A model generated the notes under the pieces. That model made no database searches. It saw only the letters and a program-made list of their open reading frames with translations, and was not told the DNA's origin. From Lewinellaceae bacterium (GTDB lineage: Bacteria > Bacteroidota > Bacteroidia > Chitinophagales > Saprospiraceae), in the NCBI GenBank assembly GCA_020636255.1, contig JACJYE010000017.1, forward strand, positions 1 to 64,000: 64,000 nt of DNA, in the 5' to 3' direction. The first letter of the stretch is position 1. The number at the start of each line of letters is the position of its first letter. Made by a program: the position numbers and the translations under genes. This document shows, piece after piece, positions 24,442-33,265 of the stretch.

Positions 24442-24993
24442 GTGCACAGCACCCTCGAACAGTTCGATGCTATCCTGGACACTTGCCGGGGGCTCTTTGA
24501 AAAGAAAACCCGCGATTACGGCACAGCCTGGCGCATCCTGCGCCCGTCATCCCTGACCGACCAGCTGTTCATCAAGGCCCGCCGCATCCGGAGCATCGAG
24601 GAAAAAGGGCGGCAGAAAGTGCCCGATGCTATCGAAGAGGACTATATCGGCCTGGTCAATTACAGCATCATGGCTATGATGCAACTGGAATTGCCGCCCG
24701 ACGCCCCCCTGGAATTACCCATCGACGAAGCCGTACGCCTGTTCGGCCACCACGCACGCGAAACCCGCGAGCTGCTGGCGGCCAAGAACCACGACTACGG
24801 CGAAGCCTGGCGCGACATGCGCCTCAGCTCTATTACCGACCTCATTCTGATGAAGATCCTGCGCATCAAGCAGATCGAAGACAACGAAGGGCAGACCCTC
24901 GTATCGGAAGGCCTGCAGGCCAATTATCAGGATATCATCAACTACGCTATTTTTGCATTGATCAAACTACAGGACCAAAAACAGCAGGTATGA
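24442..24993 (+). CDS. DUF1599 (nucleotide modification-associated) protein
   Basis: A 183-residue protein starting at GTG; no ATG is available without losing the first helix. It consists of two tandem copies of one unit: DYGTAWRILRPSSLTDQLF in the first half and DYGEAWRDMRLSSITDLIL in the second, each followed by an IxxIE helix and a Y-x-x-x-x-NYxI helix. Family function is unknown, though the domain has been linked to nucleotide metabolism. It overlaps the next gene by ATGA (4 bases), so the pair forms an operon, as in many Bacteroidota. Confidence 0.88.
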   Translation: MHSTLEQFDAILDTCRGLFEKKTRDYGTAWRILRPSSLTDQLFIKARRIRSIEEKGRQKVPDAIEEDYIGLVNYSIMAMMQLELPPDAPLELPIDEAVRLFGHHARETRELLAAKNHDYGEAWRDMRLSSITDLILMKILRIKQIEDNEGQTLVSEGLQANYQDIINYAIFALIKLQDQKQQV

Positions 24994-26606
24994 CTATCGG
25001 ATTACTCGTTTTGTACGTCGCCATCGCCGCGCTCATCCTGACCCTTTGGGTAGGTTTCGCTACCAACCGCATCAAGAACTGGCTGGTAAGCTTTTTCCAG
25101 AACTTCTGCGGCGCCCTGTTCATCTTTTCGGGCTGGGTAAAGGCCGTCGACCCGCTGGGCACGGCTTACAAGCTGGAGCAGTACTTCGCCGAGTTCGAAT
25201 CTACCTTCTCCGGCACCTGGTTCTCGTTCCTGTCGCCGCTATTCCCCTGGATGGCCAATTACGCTGTTGCCCTTTCGGTGTTCATGATTGTTTTCGAGAT
25301 CGTGCTGGGCATCATGCTGATCATAGGCGCTGCCCGCAAGGCCGCCGCCTGGGCCTTCCTGTTGCTCGTCGTTTTTTTCGCTTTCCTCACAGGTTTTACC
25401 TACCTGACCGGCTATGTGCCCGAAGGCGCTAATTTCTTCCAGTTCGCCCACTGGGGCCCCTATGTCGAGACCAATATGAAAGTGACGGATTGCGGCTGCT
25501 TCGGCGATTTTATCAAACTGAAGCCCATGACCTCCTTCCTCAAGGACGTCTTCCTGCTTATCCCTTCCTTCCTTTTCGTCTTTGCCCATAAGCGGATGCA
25601 CCAGTTGTTCGGCGCCGGCGCGCGCACTGCCATTACCATACTGGGCACCATTGCCCTGGTGTTCTACTGCTTCAATAATTACGTCTGGGACCTGCCCCAT
25701 ACTGATTTCCGCCCCTTCAAAGTCGGCCGGAACATCCGCCTGGAAAAAACGCTGGAAACCCTGGCGGAGAACAACGTTGAAGTGGAGGCTTACCGCATGA
25801 CGGACAAAAGCACCGGCGAAACCGTCGAGCTGCCGCTGGAGCAATACCTGCGCGAATACAAGAACTACCCCAAGGAAGAATGGGAACTGGAACAGGTGAA
25901 AAGCAAGCCTAACGTAGTCGTGGTGCGTTCGGACAGCGCGCCCGAAGGTTACGTCATACCTAGCGCGGAAGGGGAGGATTTCGAGCAGGAGCTCGTCCGT
26001 TACGTCAAAGAACACTGGAAGCTGGAAGGCGATACCACCGTGCATTTCGTCGAACACACCAAGGTGAGTGATTTCGAGGCCAGCGCAGGCGAAGGGATGG
26101 ACGTTGCCGAAGAAGTGTTGTCCAACCCGGACTACAGCTTTATGATCATCGCCTATAAGCTTTACGCCGACAAGGAGGACGTCGTCAACGAACTGGTCGT
26201 AGACACCATCTATGCCGTGGATACGGTAGCCGTGGGTGACAGCATCAAACTGGTGCAGCGGATCGACAGGGTGGATAAAAAACAGGTGCCGAAAAAAGCC
26301 TATACCTGGAACCAGCATCACCTCGCCCCCTGGATCGGCGTCGTCAACCCGGTGCTGAAAGCGGCAGAGGAAGCGGGCTATAGCTCCTTTGCTATTACGG
26401 CTTTTGCCGAACCGGAAAAACTGGAGAGCTTCAGGGCCGCTACGGAAAGCGATTATCCCTTCTACACCGCCGACGACATCCTGCTGAAGACCATCATCAG
26501 GTCGAACCCGGGGGTCGTGCTCCTGAAGAACGGAGCGGTCATTATGAAATGGCATTACAAACAATTGCCGTCATTTGAAGAGATCAAAAGCACGTATATG
26601 AAATAG
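24990..26606 (+). CDS. DoxX-like membrane protein with thioredoxin-like C-terminus (BT_3928 type)
   Basis: A 538-residue protein. The first 240 residues hold about five membrane helices of DoxX/MauE type, including FIFSGWVKAVDPLGTAYKL and the cysteine pair CGCFGDFIKL. The C-terminal 280 residues are soluble and presumably periplasmic, ending in a region with a thioredoxin-like pattern (LLKNGAVIMKWHY). Proteins of this type sit beside DUF1599 and often tpiA in Bacteroidota. A role in redox or quinone-linked disulfide chemistry is inferred from the DoxX/MauE family only. Translation is coupled to DUF1599 by a 4-base overlap. Confidence 0.83.
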   Translation: MTIGLLVLYVAIAALILTLWVGFATNRIKNWLVSFFQNFCGALFIFSGWVKAVDPLGTAYKLEQYFAEFESTFSGTWFSFLSPLFPWMANYAVALSVFMIVFEIVLGIMLIIGAARKAAAWAFLLLVVFFAFLTGFTYLTGYVPEGANFFQFAHWGPYVETNMKVTDCGCFGDFIKLKPMTSFLKDVFLLIPSFLFVFAHKRMHQLFGAGARTAITILGTIALVFYCFNNYVWDLPHTDFRPFKVGRNIRLEKTLETLAENNVEVEAYRMTDKSTGETVELPLEQYLREYKNYPKEEWELEQVKSKPNVVVVRSDSAPEGYVIPSAEGEDFEQELVRYVKEHWKLEGDTTVHFVEHTKVSDFEASAGEGMDVAEEVLSNPDYSFMIIAYKLYADKEDVVNELVVDTIYAVDTVAVGDSIKLVQRIDRVDKKQVPKKAYTWNQHHLAPWIGVVNPVLKAAEEAGYSSFAITAFAEPEKLESFRAATESDYPFYTADDILLKTIIRSNPGVVLLKNGAVIMKWHYKQLPSFEEIKSTYMK

Positions 26607-26611
26607 TTCAT

Positions 26612-26641
26612 TTGGAAACCTTAACGAAAGGAGTATATTTG
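26612..26641 (+). promoter_or_regulatory. promoter for nusB
   Basis: TTG at 26612-26614, 19 bases, TATATTTG at 26634-26641: a perfect Bacteroidota primary promoter. Transcription should start about 25 bases before the ATG at 26673. It lies immediately after the DoxX stop codon. Confidence 0.8.
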
Positions 26642-26672
26642 CACACTGAACCATTAGGGAATTTTTGAAAAC

Positions 26673-27608
26673 ATGCTGAGTAGAAGGAACGTCCGCATTA
26701 AAGTAATGCAGATGCTGTATTCCATGAGCCGGGATAGCAAGCTGGGGGTAAACGACATTGTCAACCGCTATCGGGCAAATGTCGACAAATCCTTCGAGCT
26801 CTATCTGTTCTGCCTGCTCAGCCTGATGCGCATCGCGGGTTACGCCAGGCTGGATGCCGCAAAAAAGAGCGCCAAGCTCCTGCCTTCCGAAGAAGACAAG
26901 CAGTTTACGGCCAAGCTGGTGGAAAACCCGCTCATGCTTTCCCTGCAGAACAACGAAGGCCTGCAGCTGCAGTTCAAAAAATACAAGCTCACCCACCGTT
27001 TTGACAGCGATAATATCCGCCTGTTCTACACAGATTTTGCCAAAGGCGACGAGTACCGGGATTACATTATGCAGGATGACAACAGCGAGGAGGGCCACCG
27101 AAATATCCTGCTCTCTCTTTTCAAACACCTCATCGCCAACGAGGGATATGACGAATTCCTGGAAGATAACTACGCCAACTGGATCGATGACAAGTCGCTG
27201 ATCGTCGGGGCCATCAAAAAGACCATCAAGGCCCTGCCCGCAGAGGCTGATTTCTTCGAGGAGTACCAGCCCAGCGCCGAGGCCGTCGAGGAGTTCGGCG
27301 AAAAGCTGCTGCGCAAAGCCTGCGAGTCGGATGAGGATCTGCTCGGCATCATCGAACCCACGCTGCGCAACTGGGATGCCGACCGCGTAGCCGTCATCGA
27401 TATGATCCTTCTCAAAATGGCCCTCTGCGAGCTGATGGACTTTCCCTCCATACCCACCAAGGTTACGCTCAACGAGTTCGTCGAGATCTCCAAGCTCTAC
27501 AGCACCGACAAGAGCAAGGACTTTATCAATGGCATTCTCGACCGCCTGATGAAACAGCTGCACAAAGAAGGCAAGATCCAGAAAACAGGCCGCGGGCTTC
27601 AGGAATAA
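26673..27608 (+). CDS. nusB: transcription antitermination factor NusB
   Basis: A 311-residue protein, about twice the length of enterobacterial NusB but normal for Bacteroidota. The N-terminus MLSRRNVRIKVMQMLYSM and the C-terminal helix bundle ending in IPTKVTLNEFVEISKLYSTDKSKDFINGILDRL (quoted only in part by motif: TLNEFVEISK, FINGILDRL) are diagnostic. NusB pairs with NusE (S10) on boxA to prevent premature termination in rRNA operons. The long middle insertion is charged and of unknown role. Confidence 0.95.
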   Translation: MLSRRNVRIKVMQMLYSMSRDSKLGVNDIVNRYRANVDKSFELYLFCLLSLMRIAGYARLDAAKKSAKLLPSEEDKQFTAKLVENPLMLSLQNNEGLQLQFKKYKLTHRFDSDNIRLFYTDFAKGDEYRDYIMQDDNSEEGHRNILLSLFKHLIANEGYDEFLEDNYANWIDDKSLIVGAIKKTIKALPAEADFFEEYQPSAEAVEEFGEKLLRKACESDEDLLGIIEPTLRNWDADRVAVIDMILLKMALCELMDFPSIPTKVTLNEFVEISKLYSTDKSKDFINGILDRLMKQLHKEGKIQKTGRGLQE

Positions 27609-27737
27609 CCAGAAATTCGCCCTTGTTGTTACGTCACAATTGCACGTTTTTTTTACTGCGATGGTGTTACTCTTTTCTTATATTCCGTCCCAATTAATGA
27701 TCAAACATGAGTCATCGACATAACCAACTTTACGATC

Positions 27738-29162
27738 ATGGAAAAAAGAATCCTGCTTTCGCTGGGCTTTACATTCCTGGCCCTGATTTCTCTGTCAGCT
27801 CAGAATTCCGGTTCAAAGAACGCCTTAGGCCTGCGGGTGGTAATGCCCAACCACATCTGGCCCGTAACCGATAAATGGGATGGTGACCAAATTGGCGGCG
27901 GTATCGAGATCGAGTATGCACGCCACCTGAACAATGCCCTCAACCTGGCGCTGCCCTTTAAAACGTATAAAGGTAAACTGCCGACGGATGAGCTGGGCAA
28001 TTACACCGAACAGGCCGTTTCCAGCCTCGACCTGCTGCTGCAGCTGAAACTTTCCAAAGGCGACGGCCTGCTCTATCCCTACCTCTTCGGCGGCTTTGGC
28101 GGCAATGTGGAAGGGTGGGAAGATGTTAACTTTTCGGTTCCCCTGGGCCTCGGGCTCAACTTCCAGCTCGACCCGAATGCCTACCTGTCGCTGAAAGGCG
28201 AATACCGCCTGGGCCTGGAAGACCTGCGCGACAACCTGCAGATCGGCGCCGGCGTCCTGTTATTCCTGGGTAAAGGCACGCCCGCTCCACCCAGGATCAC
28301 GGATATGGATGGCGACGGCATCCCCGATGCCAATGACCTGTGCCCCACCGTTGCCGGCCTGGCTAAATTCAACGGTTGCCCCGATACCGATGGCGACGGC
28401 ATTACCGACGGCGAAGACGACTGCCCTACGGTTGCCGGTATCGCTGCGCTTAAAGGCTGCCCCGACCGCGACGGCGACGGCATCACCGATGCCAGGGACG
28501 ATTGCCCGGATGAAGCCGGCCCGGCTTCCCACAACGGCTGCCCCATACCTGACGCCGATGGCGACGGCATTGAAGATTCTAAAGACGACTGCCCCAACCA
28601 GAAAGGGGTGGCAGCGCTCAACGGCTGCCCCGACCGCGACAATGACGGCATCACCGATGCCAGGGACCGCTGTCCGGACAGCCCCGGCACCGTCACCTTT
28701 GCCGGCTGCCCCGATACCGATGGCGATGGCATTGCCGACCCCGACGACCGCTGCCCGACGACTGCCGGGCCGGCCTCGAACCGGGGCTGCCCGGAGATCA
28801 AAGAGGAAGATAAGCAGGTGCTGACCTTTGCCATGAAGGCCGTTCAGTTCGAGACCGCCAAGGCCACACTGCGCCAGGATTCCTACACCATCCTCAACCA
28901 GGTGGTGGACATCCTGAAGCGCTACCCGGACTACAAGCTCCGCATCAATGGCCATACCGACAGCACAGGCGAGGCCGATGCCAACCAGAAGCTCTCAGAG
29001 GCCCGGGCAAAAGCCTGTTACGATTATATCGTCAGCCAGGGCATCAGTGCAGGCAGGCTGTCGTTCACCGGTTATGGTGAAAGCCGCCCCATCGCCAACA
29101 ACAAATACGCTTCGGGACGGGAACAGAACCGTCGCGTGGAATTTGATATCTACCTGGATTAA
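27738..29162 (+). CDS. OmpA-family outer-membrane protein with thrombospondin type 3 repeats
   Basis: A 474-residue protein: signal peptide (ending LISLSAQ), an N-terminal outer-membrane beta-barrel-like domain (about 25-185), six calcium-binding thrombospondin type 3 repeats of the form DxDGDGIxDxxDxCP (about 192-355), and a C-terminal OmpA peptidoglycan-binding domain (residues about 360-474, NGHTDSTGEADANQKLSEAR). It should tether the outer membrane to the cell wall. The 575-base-pair DNA block coding the repeats is itself repetitive. Followed by a strong terminator. Confidence 0.93.
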   Translation: MEKRILLSLGFTFLALISLSAQNSGSKNALGLRVVMPNHIWPVTDKWDGDQIGGGIEIEYARHLNNALNLALPFKTYKGKLPTDELGNYTEQAVSSLDLLLQLKLSKGDGLLYPYLFGGFGGNVEGWEDVNFSVPLGLGLNFQLDPNAYLSLKGEYRLGLEDLRDNLQIGAGVLLFLGKGTPAPPRITDMDGDGIPDANDLCPTVAGLAKFNGCPDTDGDGITDGEDDCPTVAGIAALKGCPDRDGDGITDARDDCPDEAGPASHNGCPIPDADGDGIEDSKDDCPNQKGVAALNGCPDRDNDGITDARDRCPDSPGTVTFAGCPDTDGDGIADPDDRCPTTAGPASNRGCPEIKEEDKQVLTFAMKAVQFETAKATLRQDSYTILNQVVDILKRYPDYKLRINGHTDSTGEADANQKLSEARAKACYDYIVSQGISAGRLSFTGYGESRPIANNKYASGREQNRRVEFDIYLD

Positions 29163-29235
29163 GTAGCATCAAAAAATCTCCATCGGAGAACTTATTTATT
29201 GAACACTGCTCAATATCAGGTGATCTAACAATGAT

Positions 29236-29288
29236 AAACAGAGCTGCGCTGCCTGGGCGACGTTTCCAGATAGCGCAGCTCTGTTTTT
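29236..29288 (+). terminator. rho-independent terminator after the OmpA-like gene
   Basis: Perfect 15-bp arms AAACAGAGCTGCGCT (29236-29250) and AGCGCAGCTCTGTTT (29272-29286) with a 21-base loop and a T-run. It shows that the upstream extension of the guaA frame to 29231 is not coding. Confidence 0.9.
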
Positions 29289-29368
29289 ACACCCATACCT
29301 CCTTACATCCCCGCGAGAACTCTTCGTACACCGCGACGTCAAAAGCACAAAATCCTCTCCAAATTGGA

Positions 29369-29376
29369 TATATTTG
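29369..29376 (+). promoter_or_regulatory. -7 box immediately upstream of guaA
   Basis: TATATTTG matches TAnnTTTG and ends only 4 bases before the ATG at 29381, so transcription would start at or next to the start codon, giving a leaderless message. No TTG is seen at 19-21 bases upstream. Confidence 0.5.
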
Positions 29377-29380
29377 CGCC

Positions 29381-30934
29381 ATGAGCGAAAAGATCCTTAT
29401 CCTCGACTTCGGCTCGCAATACACGCAACTGATCGCCAGGCGCATACGCGAGCTCAATGTTTACAGCGAAATCGTCCCCTACAACAAGATCCCCGAAATA
29501 GATGAGAGCATCAAAGGCATCATCCTGTCGGGCAGCCCGTTTTCCGTGACAGACGAGAATGCACTGCGCACCGGCCTGGAGCAGCTCGTCGGCCAACGGC
29601 CGGTGCTGGGTATCTGTTATGGGGCCCAGTATATCGCTCAGCACTACGGCGGCAAAGTGGAGCGTTCGCTGAAGCGCGAGTATGGCAAGGCGCGCCTGAG
29701 CCGCATCCATAAAGAGGACCCCTTCCTCCGGGATATCCCCCGGGATTCACAGGTGTGGATGTCCCATGGCGATACCATTATGAAGATCCCGGAGAACTTC
29801 GAATTACTGGCCGGCACGGAGAGCATCGAAGTGGCGGCCTTTCGGGCCCGGGAAGGCCTCTTCCCACAGCCCGTGTACTGCATACAGTTCCACCCGGAAG
29901 TCTCGCACAGCCTCGACGGCATGGCCCTGCTACGCAATTTCGTTAAGGATATAGCAGGTTGCCACAGCGAGTGGACGCCGGCGTCCTTTGTGGAGCATAC
30001 AGTGGAAGAGCTGCGCCAGCAGATCGGCGTAGAGCACGTCCTGATGGGCCTGTCGGGCGGCGTGGATTCGACGGTGGCCGCAACTTTACTGCACCATGCC
30101 ATTGGAGACCAGTTAATTTGTATCTTCGTGGATAACGGCCTGCTCCGGAAGAACGAATTTGAGGACGTGTTGCATTCCTACCAGGACCTGGGCCTGAATG
30201 TAGTGGGCGTAGACGCCAGGAACGAATTCTACCGGGAACTCAAAGGAGTTTCCAAACCCGAGGATAAGCGCAAGGTGATCGGAAGGGTATTCATCGAAGT
30301 CTTCGAACAGAAAGCCCTTCAGCTGGAAGAGCAGGACCGGGCGATCCATTGGCTGGGGCAGGGCACGATATACCCCGACGTCATCGAGTCCGTCTCCGTG
30401 CACGGGCCCAGCGTTACCATCAAGTCGCACCACAATGTGGGCGGGCTGCCGGATGTGCTCAAACTCAAGATCGTAGAGCCGCTGCGCATGCTTTTTAAAG
30501 ACGAAGTCCGGAAAGTGGGCCTCGAACTCGGCATTCCCCGGGAGATACTGGGCCGACATCCTTTCCCGGGGCCCGGGCTGGGTATCCGCATCCTCGGGGA
30601 AGTGACACCCGAAAAGGTGGCCCTGCTTCAGGAAGCCGATGCCATTTATATCGACAACCTGAAAAAGTTCGGGTTGTATGATGAAGTATGGCAGGCAGGC
30701 GCCATACTGCTACCGGTGCAATCCGTCGGCGTGATGGGAGATGAACGAACCTATGAGCAGACCGTAGCGCTGCGGGCTGTGAATTCCCTGGACGGGATGA
30801 CGGCCGAGTGGAGCCGCCTGCCACATGACTTTCTGGCCACCGTATCCAGCGAGATCATCAACAATGTAAAAGGAATAAACAGAGTCGTTTATGATATCAG
30901 CACCAAGCCGCCGGCCACTATTGAATGGGAATAG
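29381..30934 (+). CDS. guaA: GMP synthase (glutamine-hydrolysing)
   Basis: A 517-residue enzyme that aminates XMP to GMP. The class I glutamine amidotransferase domain has Cys79 (GICYGAQ) and His171/Glu173 (FHPEVSHS); the ATP pyrophosphatase loop LSGGVDST is at residues 224-231, and the C-terminal dimerisation domain ends IEWE. The ATG at 29381 gives the standard length and begins SEKILILDFGSQYTQLIARR. The last 44 bases overlap the next gene in another frame. Confidence 0.97.
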   Translation: MSEKILILDFGSQYTQLIARRIRELNVYSEIVPYNKIPEIDESIKGIILSGSPFSVTDENALRTGLEQLVGQRPVLGICYGAQYIAQHYGGKVERSLKREYGKARLSRIHKEDPFLRDIPRDSQVWMSHGDTIMKIPENFELLAGTESIEVAAFRAREGLFPQPVYCIQFHPEVSHSLDGMALLRNFVKDIAGCHSEWTPASFVEHTVEELRQQIGVEHVLMGLSGGVDSTVAATLLHHAIGDQLICIFVDNGLLRKNEFEDVLHSYQDLGLNVVGVDARNEFYRELKGVSKPEDKRKVIGRVFIEVFEQKALQLEEQDRAIHWLGQGTIYPDVIESVSVHGPSVTIKSHHNVGGLPDVLKLKIVEPLRMLFKDEVRKVGLELGIPREILGRHPFPGPGLGIRILGEVTPEKVALLQEADAIYIDNLKKFGLYDEVWQAGAILLPVQSVGVMGDERTYEQTVALRAVNSLDGMTAEWSRLPHDFLATVSSEIINNVKGINRVVYDISTKPPATIEWE

Positions 30935-32375
30935 ACTGCTGGCTATCTGCATGGCCCTTGTCCTGCTTCCTTCCTGTGCACTTTTCCGCAAAGCGGAAAC
31001 GGACGAAAAAAAGGACAAAGTAGGGAATGAACTGGACCCGATCCCCGGTAAGAAGGTCTACGACCCGGAAACAGGGACCCTGGTCGTGGTCGAACAGACG
31101 CCGGTAGAAAGTATGGATACCATCCGCTGGAGAGACATCTCTACGGATTCGCTGCCCCCCATCAAATCGGAGGCCGCTGCCTTCGCGCAGGAACAGGATG
31201 CGAATACGCCGCAGCTCACCGGGCGCGGTGATTACGGGTCGGAATTCTATACGGCCTACAACGTTGCGGTTATACTGCCCTTCCTCACCGACCGCTTCAA
31301 TGCCGCCAGCAGTGAGATGCCCGAGAATGCCTCCTGGGCGCTCAATTTCTATGGCGGCATGCGCATGGCACTGGACCAGCTCAATGACGAAGGCGTAAAG
31401 CTGAACGTGACGGTTATGGACAGCAAGGCCAACAGCCGCGATGTGTCGCGCCTGCTCACCGGCCGGTCTGAGCTGCTCGACGCACACCTCATCCTGGGGC
31501 CCTACCGCAAAGAAAATGTAGAATTGGTGGCCAACTTCGCCAAGCGCAACGACATCACCTTTGTTTCGCCCCACAGTGCCGCTTCGGATGTTTCTACCGA
31601 CAACCCCAACTACATCCAGGTGAGCCCTACGCTGGAGTCGCACTGTATCGCTATCACGCAAAACGTCCGCCGCCACTACCGCCCCGGCCAGATCGTGCTT
31701 GTCGCCAGGGAAAAAGATGCTGAGAAGTCGCGTTTCATCTATTTTCAGGAGGAGAACTATCGCATCGCGGGTGTTCGCAACGACTCGGTAAAATTCCGGG
31801 AATACGTGGTGGATGAGAAATCGGAAAATTATCAGAACATCAATCTCGTGCCTTTCCTGCACCCGGGCGACACCACCGTCTTTATCCTGCCTTCATTCTC
31901 CAGCGAGACTTTCGTATATTCTTTCCTCAGCCATTTGAAGGCGGTAAAAACGATGGATAATTACGTGGCCGTATACGGGATGCCGCAATGGATGCGCTAC
32001 GAGCGCATCGACTTTGAGTTGTACGAAAGCCTTAATGTGCACGTCAGCAGCGACAGCTATATCGACCCTTATGACGACGATATCCAGTTCTTCCGCCGCC
32101 GGTTTTATGACCGCTATGGCGTTCCTCCGGGCGAGGAAGCTTTCGAAGGTTATGACATAGCCCTGTACTTTGGGCGTATGATCAGCAAATACGGTACGAA
32201 ATTCCAGTACGGGCTGGAGCGGGACCCCGCCCAGATGCTACACACCCGCTTCGACTTCGAACGGGTGTCGCCACCGCAGTCGGCAGGCAGGGAGAACACC
32301 AGGATCGAGCGTTTTGAAAATAAATTCGTCAATATTCTGGAATTCAAAGATTATTTCTTCCAGCCTGCAGATTGA
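30891..32375 (+). CDS. PBP1-fold (ABC substrate-binding-like) lipoprotein
   Basis: A 494-residue lipoprotein with a lipobox LLPSC near residue 29. After an acidic/basic linker, residues about 125-460 follow a type 1 periplasmic binding fold (VAVILPFLTDRFN, FYGGMRMALDQLNDEG, ILGPYRKENV, FVSPHSAAS, EEAFEGYDIALYFGRMI). Similar Bacteroidota proteins carry an additional LysM part that is absent here. The ligand is unknown; no ABC transporter is adjacent. The gene overlaps the end of guaA by 44 bases, so it is probably cotranscribed and translationally coupled. Confidence 0.75.
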   Translation: MISAPSRRPLLNGNRLLAICMALVLLPSCALFRKAETDEKKDKVGNELDPIPGKKVYDPETGTLVVVEQTPVESMDTIRWRDISTDSLPPIKSEAAAFAQEQDANTPQLTGRGDYGSEFYTAYNVAVILPFLTDRFNAASSEMPENASWALNFYGGMRMALDQLNDEGVKLNVTVMDSKANSRDVSRLLTGRSELLDAHLILGPYRKENVELVANFAKRNDITFVSPHSAASDVSTDNPNYIQVSPTLESHCIAITQNVRRHYRPGQIVLVAREKDAEKSRFIYFQEENYRIAGVRNDSVKFREYVVDEKSENYQNINLVPFLHPGDTTVFILPSFSSETFVYSFLSHLKAVKTMDNYVAVYGMPQWMRYERIDFELYESLNVHVSSDSYIDPYDDDIQFFRRRFYDRYGVPPGEEAFEGYDIALYFGRMISKYGTKFQYGLERDPAQMLHTRFDFERVSPPQSAGRENTRIERFENKFVNILEFKDYFFQPAD

Positions 32376-32420
32376 TGGCACCGGGCCGCTCGTTAGGCGG
32401 CTGCAACATAAAGCAGGAAG

Positions 32421-33056
32421 ATGACGCAAGAAAGGTTAGACAGGTTCAGGGAGGTGGCGGCGCGCCGGCAACCTTGCCTGACGGTTGTTTTGGAGAACGT
32501 TCACGACCCGCATAATATCGGGGCGGTATTGCGTTCGTGTGATGCCGTGGGCATCATGGAAGCCTTTGTTCTCTATACCGAGAGCCAGCTCGACCTCGAC
32601 CGCCTGGAACTGGGCAAGCGCGCTTCCCGTGGCGCCCAGAAATGGATGGATATCCATTTTTATACCGACCCTGAGGCCTGTTTCCGGCATGTAAAAAGTA
32701 AGTACGACAAACTATGGGCCACCCATCTCGGCGAAACAGCACATTCCCTGTACAGCCTCGGCCTTACTCAATCGACGGCACTGCTTTTCGGCAATGAACA
32801 CGATGGCGTATCGGAGGCCTCCCTGGCCTATGCCGATGGCAACCTGGTGATCCCGCAAATGGGCATGGGCCGTAGCCTCAATATCTCTGTAGCCTGTGCC
32901 GTCGTGTTGTTCGAAGCGATGCGCCAGCGCCTGCAAGCCGGCCTTTACGGGCCGAACAACCCGCTGCCTCAATCCGAGCGCGAGGCGCTGGTAGAAGCCT
33001 ATATCGAGCGTACGGACAGGAAAAACTACAACCGGAAGATTTGGAAATCGGGTTGA
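32421..33056 (+). CDS. trmH: TrmH/SpoU-type RNA 2'-O-methyltransferase
   Basis: A 211-residue SPOUT enzyme. The three family motifs are visible: VLENVHDPHNIGAVLRSCDA, ALLFGNEHDGVSE and IPQMGMGRSLNISVACAVVLFE. The sequence most resembles tRNA (guanosine-18-2'-O)-methyltransferase, acting on the D-loop of tRNAs, though rRNA targets are possible. It follows the PBP1-fold lipoprotein gene with 45 bases between. Confidence 0.88.
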   Translation: MTQERLDRFREVAARRQPCLTVVLENVHDPHNIGAVLRSCDAVGIMEAFVLYTESQLDLDRLELGKRASRGAQKWMDIHFYTDPEACFRHVKSKYDKLWATHLGETAHSLYSLGLTQSTALLFGNEHDGVSEASLAYADGNLVIPQMGMGRSLNISVACAVVLFEAMRQRLQAGLYGPNNPLPQSEREALVEAYIERTDRKNYNRKIWKSG

Positions 33057-33079
33057 AAACGGGCGGCCGCCCCCTGGAC

Positions 33080-33256
33080 TTTTAGAAAATACGTAACTAT
33101 CAGCATCATGGTAATTTACGCCCTGAAGCAAAATTTTGTAATCCGCCCTTCCCCTTTCAAGGGGAATGAGAAGGGGTTAGACAATAAAAAATCCTACAAA
33201 ATTTTGCTTCAGGAGCATTTTAGGCCGCATGCTGAATAGTTACGAAAATACTAAAA
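33080..33256. mobile_element. 177-bp nested palindromic MITE-like element
   Basis: Outer arms 33080-33106 and 33229-33256 are imperfect inverted repeats (TTTTAG...GTAACTAT...CAGCAT at both ends). Inner arms CCTGAAGCAAAATTTTGTA (33122-33140) and its exact complement (33195-33213) are perfect over 19 bp. The centre holds a small hairpin (TCCCCTTTCAAGGGGA). There is no reading frame inside and no clear target duplication. It ends 9 bases before the start codon of the ThDP enzyme, so it must supply that gene's leader. Confidence 0.75.
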
Positions 33257-33265
33257 AACGGGCCA

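Noticed and set aside
33080..33256. An insertion sequence or transposase remnant
   Set aside because: No transposase frame exists inside, so it is called only a MITE-like element; the transposition origin is not proven.
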